DNA of 64,000 nt from Guillardia theta CCMP2712. Its lineage: Eukaryota; Cryptophyceae; Pyrenomonadales; Geminigeraceae. The number at the start of each line of letters is the position of its first letter. Position 1 is the first letter of the stretch. Below the pieces are notes generated by a model. That model did not search any database. It was not told the origin of the DNA and worked only from the letters and a program-made list of their open reading frames with translations. The position numbers and the translations under genes are program-made. This document shows positions 19,700 to 31,766 of this stretch, in pieces. The stretch lies in contig NW_005434602.1 of NCBI RefSeq assembly GCF_000315625.1, forward strand, positions 379,411 through 443,410, in the 5' to 3' direction.

Positions 19700-20335
19700 A
19701 CAACGTAACGGAGATCAAAAAGGGTGGGGGTGATTTAATAAGGGGTGGGTTCTAGAATAGAGAAAAGCCAGGGGGTGAGGGTAATATGAAATGAAGCAAG
19801 ACAAGGTCTCATTCAAAGGGTCCTAGGTCGGGTGATTGGGGGGTGGGTGTCGACATCCAGGAACATCCACGAGGGGTACTCGAGTCTCCCGGGGTGATGG
19901 GGGTGATACCCGTCCAATTCAGTAGTAGGTAGGGTATGAGCTCTAGGATGCAGGGGCAGGCAAGGGAGGGGGTATGAACGAGGTGGGTAGGGGTTATTAT
20001 GGGTCATTTCTAGGCCACAGGGGTCAGGGAATCAGTCAGGGAATAGAAGGGTATTTGTGTGAGAGGGTGGAAATCGAGGGGTAGTATGGGGTGGCCGGTG
20101 GTTGAATCATATTTCTAATATACCGGTGTTCAACGAAATATGAGGGGTACGTATGGACTCTGAAATTGGGATACGAAGGGGTTGCAATACTCCATCAGTG
20201 AGGTAGGGTGGTAACCCCTATGTGACAATGGGTGTCTTGAATGAGGTTCACTGGGGGTGGGTGGCTCAGAGGACCAAAAAAAAAAAAAAAACTCTCGGAG
20301 AATGCCAGTGTTGCACATGCGGGACCACCCTACCC
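19700..20335. other. GGGGTGG-rich noncoding stretch
   Basis: Low-complexity G-rich DNA upstream of the nucleolin-like gene, containing a 15-nt poly(A) at about 20277-20291. It mirrors the CCCACC-rich stretch at 14621-15029 in composition and opposite strand. No gene is supported. Confidence 0.5.
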
Positions 20336-21260
20336 ATAGGTTGTTTCAAAACTACCCCTTGTCCAACTGATTTTTAACTTAACCGTTTGAGTAAACAAAC
20401 TTGAAACCCTGCCAGCCACGGCGCTGCCTTTCTTGCCCCGGACTCCGGGAGCGGCCGGCGACCGTCGGACCCGGGGCCGGCGGCCGCACCCGCCGGGCCC
20501 GGGCCGGCATGCCATGATGCGTCACTCAGTAGTGATACTACCGTTAACTTAGTAACGGTTCCTTGAAGTCCCCCCAGCGGCTTCACTTAAAACTCAGTGA
20601 CTGCCATACCAAGTCATCATGATATGTGAAGTGCCACTGTCTCCGCTCGGACTCCGGCGGAGTATACGGTCCGCTACGGTCCGGGCGGTTCGTCGGAGTC
20701 TATCCGGGCCGCTCCGGCCGCGGCCCCCGGGGCCCGGCCCGGCGGGGGGGGGGGCGCGACGCACGGACTCGGGACTCCCGAGCCTCGGAGTCCGCCACCG
20801 TACGGTACGGTCGGGAGTCGGAGTAGGCTCGCCGGATTCGGCCCGGCCGCGGGGGCCGGCCGGCCCACTGTATGATCGAGTCATGCCCGGCCAGTGCCGG
20901 GCACTGCGGCAGTCACGTTGCCAGTAGTAAAGCCTTTTGCCAGGGTACTAATGATTTTTTTTGGCCTCTGTCCACTCGGAAGCCTTAGCCCGGCTCGGCG
21001 CCAGCCGGGAAGCCTACCGTACTGTGCCGTGTCACGGGATGACCGTTCAAAGCGGCCGCCGCTGGGCGGCCGACGGGGTGTCACCCGAGACCGTGACGCG
21101 GCACTGCGGCAGGGTCACTACTGAGTACCGTGTAGTGGTGGTCACTGATCGTCCCGAGGCTGGCCCCCGGCACCCCTGGACTAGCCCAGCGGGTGACGGT
21201 CACAGTACCCGGTAGTACAGTGCCTAGGGGTGAGTACGGCACGGTCACCGTGGCACCCAT
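20336..21260. repeat. GC-rich dispersed repeat R2
   Basis: The same class as 13900-14620 and 34440-35260: GC-rich runs, a diverged copy of the TTTTTAACTTAAC core at about 20369, and a 17-bp palindromic motif CACCGTACGGTACGGTC (20796-20812) that recurs at 35000-35016. No coding gene is supported; open frames here follow from GC composition. Confidence 0.65.
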
Positions 21261-21435
21261 GCCTTGAAAGTTGAAGAAATTACTACCAGTAAAATCTGAA
21301 CTTAGTGAGGCGGCTTGCTGGCGAATTGAATATGGTAACTCAAATTTAAAAAACTTGCCTAGAAAACCATTTCGAGGAACGGATGAAGCGCCGTTCATAA
21401 AAGTGTCTAGGGGCCACGGGGAGGACGGTGACGAG

Positions 21436-23157
21436 ATGGCTGCATACGTGGAAGAAACGATCAAGGCACAAGCCAACGTGCAGACGTTTGTGGAGCAGAC
21501 AAGAAATCATGCCAGAAAGGTGCTTGAAAAGATTTACCCTGATCTTCCCAAGAAGATGGCGCAAGCCAAGAACTACGTGTCGCCCTCAACTGTCTTGCTC
21601 ATTGTTCTCATCGCCGGCCTTCAACGAAACTTAGCCGCTTGGCTCATGGCCCTGCTGATTTCTGTTTGGTTGGAGTGGGGACAAACAGCAGTGATGGACA
21701 GGTCTGTGGAGCCTCTGGAGAGGAGTCTCCGTTTAACCCGACTGTGCGTGTACCTTGCAGTGGTTGCAAGCTTTAACCTCTACATTTGGTACGCAATGTT
21801 GTATGAAAGGGCAGTCGTAGCTGTCGTCATCTATGTAGGACTTCTGCTTTTGCTGGCTATTCCATTCGTCTGCTTTTTTGTGGTGTTTCGCGGAGGTGAT
21901 CAGACCAACAGGAGAAGAAAAGCTTCGCTCATTGTGCAGTCTCTCTTTGTTCTTGTCACGTACCCTCTTGGACTCTATTTCGTGTATTCTGATAAACTTC
22001 TGGGGGCAGTAGCCACAGGGGTGTTATCTGCCTACACGACACTAGCATTCAGTCCTTTCTTTGATGCGCTAAGTGAACAGATCCTTGGCAAGATTGGTCC
22101 AGTTTCGATATCGATATTTGCCGCATTGCAGAAGTGCAATTTCCCAATTATAGCTCTGTTTGTACTGCATTCTATGGCAGATAACGTGGAAAAGGGCATC
22201 GTATACTTTGTTTGCCGAAAAGAGTATCCTGTTATTGTTCAGAAAGTGATGAATCGTCAAAATAACTTCACTTTCTTGCGCTCACCACGAACAATCCTGC
22301 GCGGGGGATACATTGCTTTATTCCGAGACAATGTGGATCAATTCTATTTTGTGGAGAATATTGTGAATCCCTTTCAGAGACAGACATCAAATGACGTCTG
22401 CTCGGTTTTTGCTAGTACACAGTATAACTGCATACGCAAGGAAGTTACGGTTCCAACCATGGACGTGTCATACCTCAAACGATACGACGGAAGTTGCCAG
22501 TATGTTGACACGAGAGCCCCTGGTGTAAACTTTCCCTCACAAATCTCGGAATGGTTTGCTAAGAATGTTCCCATACCTGTCTCCAAATTGAACCAGTCTT
22601 GTAAAGTGAACACGTCACTCCTATTCGATACCGTGGACAACAGGACTTGTGAAATCATTCAAGAAACTTTGACCGGGGATTGCAACCTTCTTTACGACTT
22701 CAATATACAGGCGGGTCTAGACAAAGCGACGCAGATGCTGGAATGCAATTACACTGGCGTGAGGAAATGCAGTATTCCCACCGGTCAATTCTACACCGAG
22801 TACACAAGCACTGTGGCGATATCAAATATGGCTGAGAACAGAATCTATCAGGTTACTTTTAATGATGGTGATTTCGCCGTACAGATCGCTGGGAAGGACA
22901 TCAAGATCTATGCAGAATCGGAATGTGCGACTTCCATTGATCTCATGTTCATCACGTTGGCGCTCAAATTCATCCTGCCGATCTTGTTGACCTATGTTGC
23001 TTCCAAGTTGGGCCTGTCAGGCAACGAGGATGAAGCGGAGGATGCAAGCGACGCCAACCATACGGCTTCTATAGTCTTTGATAAGGGTGCCGTAGATCAT
23101 CCGATTCATGACGGTGACGGAATTTTCCGTTCCTATGAGAACAAAATGTCGGTGTGA
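21436..23157 (+). CDS. Polytopic membrane protein with Cys-rich loop, unrecognised
   Basis: I do not recognise the family. The first in-frame ATG is at 21436 (MAAYVEETIKAQ); open frame upstream lacks an ATG. After about 50 soluble residues come six hydrophobic segments in two closely spaced groups (including VLLIVLIAGL, AWLMALLISVWL, LCVYLAVVASFNLYIW, VVIYVGLLLLLAIPFVCFFVVF and ASLIVQSLFVLVTYPLGLYF). A region of roughly 250 residues with many Cys and N-x-S/T sites follows, then a last membrane segment LMFITLALKFILPILLTYV and a short acidic tail. Topology suggests a plasma-membrane or endomembrane protein with a large lumenal or extracellular loop. No introns are needed. Confidence 0.75.
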   Translation: MAAYVEETIKAQANVQTFVEQTRNHARKVLEKIYPDLPKKMAQAKNYVSPSTVLLIVLIAGLQRNLAAWLMALLISVWLEWGQTAVMDRSVEPLERSLRLTRLCVYLAVVASFNLYIWYAMLYERAVVAVVIYVGLLLLLAIPFVCFFVVFRGGDQTNRRRKASLIVQSLFVLVTYPLGLYFVYSDKLLGAVATGVLSAYTTLAFSPFFDALSEQILGKIGPVSISIFAALQKCNFPIIALFVLHSMADNVEKGIVYFVCRKEYPVIVQKVMNRQNNFTFLRSPRTILRGGYIALFRDNVDQFYFVENIVNPFQRQTSNDVCSVFASTQYNCIRKEVTVPTMDVSYLKRYDGSCQYVDTRAPGVNFPSQISEWFAKNVPIPVSKLNQSCKVNTSLLFDTVDNRTCEIIQETLTGDCNLLYDFNIQAGLDKATQMLECNYTGVRKCSIPTGQFYTEYTSTVAISNMAENRIYQVTFNDGDFAVQIAGKDIKIYAESECATSIDLMFITLALKFILPILLTYVASKLGLSGNEDEAEDASDANHTASIVFDKGAVDHPIHDGDGIFRSYENKMSV

Positions 23158-23424
23158 ACAGGAGTAAAGTCAAAGTAATTGTTTAATTTGTTTTTCATTG
23201 ATTCGCCATGTTGTTGTGGTTATCGTATGTTCGAGCGAAGATTGCGATGACGGTGGCATCCGCTGGCTAACAGCCCTGCAAAGCATCACGGTACCGCAAC
23301 GGTAGGGTATTCTTGACCACAAGGATAAGTTGAGCTACAATGAATTCATGCTACGAATCTCAAACATCATCCTCAATCCACTGTCTTATCTTGTCCATGC
23401 TAAGAATACAACATACAAGATCAT
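23158..23424. other. Short intergenic spacer
   Basis: AT-richer spacer between two same-strand genes; no feature seen. Confidence 0.4.
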
Positions 23425-23517
23425 CCAGGCTCGTTCATGCCGCTCCATAAGCATGTACCAGGCTCGTTCATGCCGCTCCATAAGCATGTACCAGGCTCGT
23501 TCATGCCGCTCCATAAG
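23425..23517 (+). repeat. 33-bp tandem repeat, 2.8 copies
   Basis: The unit begins CCAGGCTCGTTCATGCCGCT and is repeated almost exactly. In the frame of the downstream gene it encodes an 11-residue unit MPLHKHVPGSF. Confidence 0.9.
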
Positions 23518-26145
23518 ACGTCTGGAGCGCAAGATAAACCAAGAGAAAAGTTTGAGAACTCTTGTCGGCGGAAACTACACGGACAAGTGTTGTCTAGAAA
23601 AAACAGTAAGAAGTCAAGCCAACCTCAGGCAAGATACTACTTAGTAATGAAGTCTTCAATTACAAACATGTCAAGGGTTTTCACTGCCTCCTTCTCCACT
23701 GCCAGGAATGCGGAGATGGCAGGGAGGCGTGAGAAAGATGGTGGAGCCAAGCGACAGACAAGGACAGAAGAATCAAGAGGAAGAGGAGCTCCGACCAAGC
23801 AAGTAGCTCAAGAACCTAAAACATTCCATGAAGGCAAAGTCAGGGTTGTGGACTTGCTTCATGGACCATGGAGAAGTATTGGACAGGCTCTTCAGGACAG
23901 CTTGCCAGGAGATGTCATTGCAATCAATGCTGGAACATACCATGAAAACGTTGATATCAAAATTGAGGACGTGAAGCTGGTGGGAAATCGCTGTACCGGC
24001 GAAGTGACTCTCACTTCAAGATGCAGGATATTCGCGAATGTGATCAGTGTCCGCCTTGAAAATCTTTCGTTTAAACCCAAGTCTGCAAGAGTCGAAGGAG
24101 ATGATGAAACGCGACAAGAGCATGCATTGACAAGAAGAAAGATGGGTATGATTGCGATGGCATCGGACCAAAACTACCAGAATCAAGATGATTTGAACAG
24201 GAATTCTGAATTTTGTGTGATAGTTGAAGGAGGTAGGGTGACTGTGTTGGACTGCGAGTTTCAAGATTGTCATGGTGGCATCAAAGTCTGTGGAAGGCAG
24301 GCAGAAGTTCTGGTCTATCACTGCAAGTTCTTGAAGATCTCACATGCAGCCGCCATGCTGGTGAGCGGTGGAGCTCGGGCGAGGGCGCGGGGTTCTTCCT
24401 TTCGCGGGTGCGCGGATGTTGGCATTGACATCTGTGACAGTGAGTGTACGGTAGATGAGAATGAATTTGTGGAGATGGAAAGCCATGCTGTTCTGGTTGA
24501 AATGAATGGGAGGGGAAAGATCAGAAGCAATCAGTTTTTGAATGGCCGAAAGGCGTCCATTGCTGTCTGCTCTCAGGGGGATCCTATTGTATTGGACAAC
24601 AAGATCGAGAATAGTCTTGCAACGGGAATCTTTGTGTTCGAAGGTGGTAAAGGCACGTTTGAGCATAACACGATTTCTGCAAGTTCCCTCGCAGGTATAG
24701 AAGTGAGAGACCATGATAGCGACCCCATGATGACTGAGAATGAGATTCACCATGGGTTGAATGGTGGTATCGTGATACACAGCTATGCCAAGGGAACCGC
24801 AAAGAAGAATAGAATTCATCACAACAAGAATGCTGGGATCACCATTTGTACGAATGCAAAATCATTCATAGTTGAGAACGAGATCTCGAATGGTCAGGGT
24901 GCCGGTGTCCTAGTACACTCCCAGGGATCTGGGGTAATCCATTCAAACTTCATCTGTTGCACGGGAAAGGCAGGTATTGAAGTCAGGCAGCAAGCTATCC
25001 CGCAGGTCATTTCGAACAAGATAGAGGAAGCTGTTGCTCAAGGGATACACGTGCACTCTCAAGGAAGTGGATGTTTCGAAGAAAACGAGATAAGCAGGTG
25101 CCAAGGTCCTCTCATGGAAGCAAGTGACGTTGGTCAAGGCTTCATCTTCAAGAACAACGCCTTAAGAGAGGCCATTTCATACGGAATCAGACTGGAGAAG
25201 ATGAAGTTTGGAGAAATAAGCTTCAACCACCTGCTCAAGCCTAGTAGATCTGGGATCATGATTGAGGCTTGTGAAAATATTCTTATATCCTCGAATAAGA
25301 TCACAGACAGTTGTGAACATGGCATTCAGATCACTCAAAGTAGCAAGTGCCAAGTGGTGGATAACGTGATAGTAGCTTCAGCTTTGTCTGGAATTGACGT
25401 GATGTCCTCAAGTGATCCTCAAGTTGAAAGCAATACTTTCGACCGCGTGATAGGAGCGGGAATTTGCATTCATGACGAAGGAAAAGGCGTTTACAAGCTT
25501 AACACTATCAGAGGAAATGTGAAAGCAGGAATTGTAGTCAGGAAAATGGCTGAAGCTCGACTGATGGAAAACACTGTAATTGATGGAAAAGCCACCGGAA
25601 TATATGGTAACATTTTGACATGAGTTGGAGAGAGTGGAAGGTTATGATTGATTCCAGTATATGATGGCGCCAAAGCATACCTTGATAAAAATTTTGTGGA
25701 AAGGAACGGCTTTCATGGTGTTGCAGTGCAACAGAGTGGATCTGTAGTGATGAAACACTGTAAAATTAGTAGATCCGGACAGAACGGTCTGTTTGTATAC
25801 GCCAAGGTGAGTGGGAGCAAATGAATTCAACTTGTTGAAACAATTGATTGTAAACAGGGAAGTATTGAGATGGAGAGATGCGATGTTGGACAGAACGGGA
25901 ATGTAGGGATCGTCGTGTGTGAGGGAAGTACCGCAAAGGTCTGCTGTCTTGTGTTGCTGTTGATCCTAAACCTTTGAAATACACAGGTAAGATCTTGCAA
26001 AATACATGGACACAACTTTGAGGGAGTCTGGATTTATGACAGGGGTAATGGAATTCTGACTGACAACGATATTCGACAGAATTTAAAACCTATAAGAATA
26101 GAAGAAGTTTGTGAGGTAGAGTTGTCCGGAAACATACTTGTTTAG
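23437..26145 (+). CDS. Right-handed beta-helix (PbH1) repeat protein, four exons
   Basis: Exons 23437-25606, 25658-25806, 25858-25938 and 25987-26145 join in phase (introns of 51, 51 and 48 nt) and end at TAG 26143-26145. The protein opens with GPWRSIGQALQDSLPGDVIAINAGTYHENV, the usual start of a NosD/pectate-lyase-like parallel beta helix. It continues with about twenty 22-24-residue coils of the form (N)xI....(A)GI.V...(G)....N.I, as in FBXO11/SHCBP1-type PbH1 proteins. Such helices bind or process carbohydrate, or act as protein scaffolds; there is no F-box visible, so function is open. The N-terminus is uncertain: ATG 23437 includes the 33-bp repeat, and ATG 23647 is an alternative. Confidence 0.8.
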
Positions 26146-26185
26146 TTTGGTTCGGATCGCTTTGCCTCTAGTGTTGGTGTAAAAT

Positions 26186-28819
26186 TCAGTGTGGAATAAA
26201 CGAAAAATGGAGTAGGATCTTTGAAAACTCACAACTATGATGGGCCCATACTGAATCCTTCTGCTTCATTGGCCATCGCCCTGGCAATTTTAGTTTGATG
26301 GGTGGAAAGATGGTCCGAGGAGGCTCCTTGTGCTCCTTTTGCTTCGGGTCTTCAGAAATAATGAAAGAAGCTGGCGATTTGATGGAGAGATCGTCGTACT
26401 GTTCCAACAAGTCTCTTGATGACGTCACAGAATTCTGTCTTGGAGAACTACTGTGGGTTGAGTTCTGGTAGAAGCTTGAAAGGTTTGATCCTTTTGGCAA
26501 AACGTCAGCTCAATTCACACACAAAGCATAAATCATCACTGGCGGTTGGAGGAGCACTTGTAAATCCAGTTGTGCCCTGATAGCTTGAAATTTCTGAAGG
26601 AGCATATTCTCCTGTGAAGATAGGAATAGTTCGCTTTGTGATTCGATTGAGAACATATTTTGCTCGTTTCCTTTGCTTTACAAATGCTGGATGCTGCCAG
26701 TAAGGAAGCAAAAAGTCTTTTATGGGTTTCATCTTTTCTTGAATCTGCGTATCATGAATTGCAATCATAACGAGAAGGCAAAAATGCATTGAAATCACCC
26801 GATAGCCGTAGTTATGCTTGAATTCCCACTTGAATCGTTCCCAAGCCTCTTCTTTTGGGGGTGGATGAGATTTCAAAGAGGCAATTGTAGACACTGTTCG
26901 AGCTGAGTCTGGAGGTTTCTCTGTCAAAAGTTGTAGATTCGTCAGCTTTACATCGACAGCTTGTTTGCTAAAATACCTGTTGATCCATTAGCTTGATCGG
27001 ATTCTACCTCATCTTGGACTTTCTTTTGTCGTTGAAATGTCACTCGGTTTTTCAAGGTATCATCAGTAATGAACCTGTTTTTCGACTTTTCGAATTCGTT
27101 CAAGGGGCTTTACATCATCGCCGTCATCACTTCGAGGAGAGTTGTCTTCGATTTGCTTGGAATATTGCACAACCTTTGAAACATATTGGATTACATGATC
27201 GATTGTAAAGCTTTGCATGTCACCTGCTTTTCAATTTCTTGCATTTTCTTCTTCCTAGCCTCGATGAGCAATTTCTCTCTCTTGATTTGTTCGTTTTTTT
27301 CTCGTTGTAGGGTCTCTTTCATCAGCCCTTGCAGGGCTCGTTTTGTACGATCTCGAGTTGCGAGGTCCATTGCTGTCTGGGCCGCCTTATTGCGAAGGTT
27401 GGGATCTGCATGGTAATCGAGCAGCAGAACTATCACTCGAACACTATCATAAACTGCCGCGTAGTGCAAAGGTGTCCATCCTGCTTTTGTACGGACATTC
27501 GCTTGAGGGTATCGCAACAACTGCAAGGATGCAATTTCTTCATCATCATTCATAGCAGCAAAGTGCAAGCAAGATTGTCCACTTTCGTCAACATCAGAAG
27601 TGTCAACACCTTTGTGCACAAATGCCTTGAAAATATCGACGTGTCCTACTTCAGCGCAAATATGATATGGGGTTTTCCCTCCTCCAGCTATAATCATTTC
27701 AAGATCATTATCCATTTCCTGGTTTTCATTTTGCATTCCTTTTTTTTGGTTCTTTTTATGAGTACTTCTCTTTTTCGATTCCATCTTCTCTCGATTCTGT
27801 GTAAGAATAAAGTTATTTTTCACTGCCGGGTTGGCTCCCTGCCGGAGAAGAAACAATACGAGATCCGAAAATCCATAGGAGCTTGCAATATGCAGAGGCG
27901 AATCTCCACGACTGTTCTTGATGGACAGAACAGTTGCCACTTTTGCTTGATCAAGGGCATCAGAAATAGCTTCCAACTTGGCTTCAAGATCTTCTTTCTC
28001 TCGGTCTGGTCCATGCTTCTCTCCACCAGTGAGAGCCTGGCAAACAACTTCTAGAGTTTTCAAGTCCCCTTTTCTAGATAGAATATGCAAAGCTGTATCC
28101 CCATTGCTGTCTCTAATATGCACGTCTGCTTTGCTGAGAACAAGAAACCTGCAAATCTCAGTCATCTCTTCCTCTGCAGCTTTGTGCAATGCGGTTTTCC
28201 CAGTACTTGGCTCAGGCATGTCGATGTTTGCACCTAGTCGCATCAAAGATATGATTCCTGACACCGTTTTATCTCTTGTCGCATTCTGACAAGCCAAGTA
28301 CAGTGGACTGTAGCCGTCTGTCGAGAATTTGTTGACGTCACATCCTAGATCTCTCAAGACCATTACAATCGCATTGCAATCGTTTTTGATGGCCACATGA
28401 ATAGCCGTATATCCATCTGCAGTCTTCCTGTTCATTACAGCTCTGAATTTTGCGAGTGCTCTTAGACAGCTTGAAGCTTTGTTCGGACCGATGAAATCGT
28501 TTCCAGAGGCTAGAGTAGCATGATGTATTGCAGCGTATCCGTCTAAATCCTTCAAATCAGGGCATGCTCCAGCTCGTAAGAGGTATTCAACGACTTTTCC
28601 TTGCCCATGCATGCATGCGATCATGAGGGGAGTACGGCCAAACTCATCTCTTTCATCTACTGCAGCTTGCCCTTCAAGGTTTCGCAATAGCTTCGCCAGC
28701 TCTTTGGTATCACCTGTCTTGGAACATACAAATAAGTCTTTTGTCGGGACTTTTCCGTCATCATCTTCATCATAGATGTTGAAAGTTTTGTACCGATTGT
28801 CCTTAAAGAAGTTATCCAT
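26186..28819 (-). CDS. Ankyrin-repeat protein, multi-exon
   Basis: The main exon (28819-27224, 532 codons) holds about ten ankyrin repeats (for example DEFGRTPLMIACMHGQGKVVEYLL, DGYTAIHVAIKN, TGKTALHKAAEEE, AGWTPLHYAAVYDS) interrupted by a Lys-rich insert (KKRSTHKKNQKKG), followed by a charged helix (EKNEQIKREKLLIEARKKK). A 50-nt intron (27174-27223) leads to a Ser/Asp-rich exon. A further exon ends at 26977 and joins in phase over 26921-26976 to KPPDSARTVSTIASLKS and a helical region with FKWEFKHNYGYRVISM. The 3' end near 26186-26500 is uncertain because the last junction could not be phased. The start ATG at 28819 (MDNFFKDNRYKTFNIYDED) looks sound. Function is protein binding; nothing more specific is visible. 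The gene is tail to tail with the beta-helix gene. Confidence 0.75.
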
Positions 28820-29454
28820 TTGTCAAGCTCGTGTTGGGACCTAGGTTGCGAGCTTCAGCAGGTCTACCTCAGCTTGACGCGACCATTGATTCCATACCGT
28901 ACAATACTTGCGGCTAACTGAAATGAATTCCTGGTCATGTGAGTCCGACCCGCGCGTGCACAGCAGACTACCGTTGTGTTGACAGTTTGATTCGACTTCA
29001 CGATTGTACTGGACTGAGAAGACTGCACGATTGGACTGAGAAGATCGGACTGCACGATTGTCTGAGAAGACTTGGGTCACCGTCTTCATCTGTGTTCATG
29101 TCTTCTTCTCATCTTGGGCATATCCGGCCGCCGGCTCATAGCGGCTCATCATGCCGCCGCATGATGGTCCCAGCCATCGGTTTTTGTTGCTATCACCCTG
29201 GCTATCACCGGTACTACGGTAAACCAAACTGATAATGAGCCTAACTAAAACTAAACTGAGGAGTTTACTCAAGTGGAAAAGAAAAAGATGTACCGAAAAG
29301 GTTTAGTCAAGAGATTTCATTCTACTTTTGAAAGTCCGCCTCAATTTATGTAATAGAGAAATCATGGATTTCAGTCTTTGAGGACGTAGGTTCTAGATTG
29401 TTTCCTCGTGCTGTCAACTGCTGCTCCTTCACTCCTGCTCGCGTCCTTCTTCTC
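28820..29454. other. Intergenic region with short imperfect tandem repeats
   Basis: Between about 29005 and 29075 a unit of roughly 22-28 bp (GACTGAGAAGA..GCACGATT) recurs three times imperfectly. The rest is ordinary; it probably holds the divergent promoters of the ankyrin and second zinc-finger genes. Confidence 0.45.
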
Positions 29455-29697
29455 ATCCCTATGCCTCCCTCGCCCCCTTTCCTCACTCGTGCTCTCGTGA
29501 GATCTTCCCTTCCCATCGCGTCGCTTTCTCGCCATGTACATCGATCTCGAGTCACGTTCACGCATCTTGACGGGACGCCCGGGCCTCTCCATCAGGCGCC
29601 AAGACATGTCCTGTCCTCTTTGTGGCACGTGCAAGGAGTGCTTGGATGCAGTGGCAGAAGGGCGACGGGAGATAGGTGGGCGACTACGGGAGCGGGA
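29455..29697 (+). repeat. Duplicated 5' block, copy 2 (partner at 9352-9590)
   Basis: See the partner copy. It ends inside intron 1 just after GACTACGGGAGCGG. The two substitutions inside exon 1 are both synonymous in the MSCPLC frame and both change the protein in the competing frame. Confidence 0.9.
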
Positions 29698-30538
29698 GCG
29701 GAGAAAGGGAAGGAGACAACTGTACAGGTAGTTATGTCGACCAAGACACCATCAGCAGGGGGGGTCGGGAGCGCAGCGGCGGAGGAAAGCAGCAACAAGG
29801 AAAGGGGAGAGGCAGGGGACGGAGCAGAGGCAGGGGCGGGAAAGACAGGAGTGGAGGCAGTATCGACAACGGCGTCTCCTTCAGCAGGCGGGAAGGGAGA
29901 GTCACCACGAAAGGAGGAAAAAGACAGAAAAAGCAAAACAGGGGCGTCGACAGCGAATGTCCCAACATCGAAATCATCTCCGATGAACAGCAAGCGTTTG
30001 AACGAAGATGAATGGAAAAAAGTGTTCGAATGTCCCACATGCAGAGCTCGCTTCCCCATGTGGAAGAAGCTGTCGGTTCATCTTAAAAGGCGCAAGGTTC
30101 TGGCAGCATTTCTCGATCCTTGTTCTGTCTGATGCATTCATTGGCAGCATATCCTGCGCGGGGTCGTGAAAACTTGGAAAGAGGTCAAGGAGCTGCTTCA
30201 GGTGAAGAAGAACCAGGAAACTCTTGAACCGCAGGTTTTGTTTGTCGTTGTACTTCAGGTATCTGACTTAGAGCTTGCAGATCGTTGACATGCTCAGAAA
30301 CATTTATCGGATGCATGACATTGACAAGCCACCGAAGTTGACTAGGATGGATAGGGACACACGGTTGCCAAAGAAAAAGGGAAAGGTCAAGGGCCAACCT
30401 AGCAAAATTCTGGTTAAGCAGAAGTCTAAAAGCTCGGTCCGTGCAAGTTCGAAGAAAACTACTTCTCGTGCTGCAAGAAAAAGTTCTGCACCTCCCGCCT
30501 CCTCTTCAGCTGTTTCGCAGGTTCAGCCAGGGGCATGA
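29605..30538 (+). CDS. C2H2 zinc-finger protein, copy 2, with one finger
   Basis: Exon 1 (29605-29675) is the same [12 protein letters not shown] module as in the gene at 9503. Intron 29676-29731 joins in phase to an Ala/Gly/Ser/Lys-rich linker of about 90 residues, then [26 protein letters not shown]. The 51-nt intron 30097-30147 separates the two histidines, and the next exon (30148-30201) supplies HILRGVVKTWKEVKELLQ, giving C-x2-C-x12-H-x5-H. A further intron (30202-30280) leads to IVDMLRNIYRMHDIDKPPKL and a very basic Lys/Ser tail ending at TGA 30536-30538. Binding of DNA or RNA in the nucleus is inferred. The finger and its tail match finger 1 of the first gene in motif spacing and intron position. 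Confidence 0.7.
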
Positions 30539-31766
30539 CGGAGGGTTGACAACAAGCCTTTCTTACGCTGATACTTAGTTTTGAGTGGTTTTGGGCATGC
30601 AGTCCAGTTCTTCAGCTATACAAAAAGGTTGAATCGGACGATGAACGGTTCTGTTACCTTCTGATCATGTCAAAATGCGCCAGTCGCTTGGCTTGGGCAT
30701 CAGCACATCCGAGCAGTCCTGACCATCTAAAGCCACAGTCAGCCTGAGAAGATGACATCCAGATGTTGCTGGCAGCTCCTGTCCGCTGTTGATGTCGGAA
30801 GGGGAGGGTTTTACGTGCACGATCTACTGACAAATGCTGGAACGTAGGTATAGTGCATGATTCTCGTATTTGAGTTCGCTGTCAAGGCTGTAAACATTTT
30901 TTCATGCGTGTTCCGCTTCGTGCATTACAGGATACAAGAGCTTGCAAGCTTGAAACAAACCCTGAAAGGCCTTCATTTGTGCATCATACAGATTAAGTTT
31001 TTGTGACACGTCAATGTATTTGAGTGACATCCATATCGAATGTGAGAATGATTTCCTCATTTTCTTTTATCATTGTTCGTTTCCACGATTGTGAAAAACT
31101 TATTTGTCCCGAGAGATGCTTTCTCAAAACCTTCCTTCTTGCTTCCGTAGGGGAGTACTCTAGGATAACTTAGGATATCACCTTCATGCTTGCCTGAATC
31201 CCAAGTACGAATTCCGCTTTAGACTAAGATATTTTGTGAAAGGAGCTTTATACGATGACACTAGAACCTTGTACGAGTACAGACCCACCTTCAAATCAAA
31301 CTTACAGCATCATAATCAATAGTGAAATCCCTATTACCACACATGAGGCTGAATAATTTCCTCAGTCAACATTCTGCATCACCTGATACTGATGATGATA
31401 AGGTTTGGTGTTTGCAGCGTTTCGATATTATCTTCGCTCCCCTGGGACTTGCTACCGCGCTCACTTGTTGTTGGCAGGTCGAAGCCGACTGCTTCGAGCT
31501 TAACTGCTGCATCTTCAACAAGGAAGAGCAATTCCTCAATTTTGATCACCGACCTGTAATTTCATTTGAAAGTAGCTGGATTGAGGAGATCGGGTGGGGA
31601 AGGCCATGGTGAACACAATTGTGATCGTCGCAAGTCAGAGGTTCAGGGTTTAGGGTTATTAAGGACAGCATCATGGTTTAGCGGCTCGTATCCGAGGACT
31701 CTGGAAACAAGATTCTCAAGAAATTTTTCCCAAAGGATTCCCAAGAAATTTTGAGAGTAGTTGGTA
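30539..31766. other. Intergenic region with a short telomere-like scrap
   Basis: About 1.2 kb without a convincing gene. A 33-bp stretch near 31479 (GTCGAAGCCGACTGCTTCGA...) matches the antisense of retroelement ORF1 at about 60180, and AGGGTTTAGGGTTA occurs at about 31645-31658, so old retroelement debris is present. A 96-codon plus-strand frame at 31322-31612 is not supported by any motif. Confidence 0.45.
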
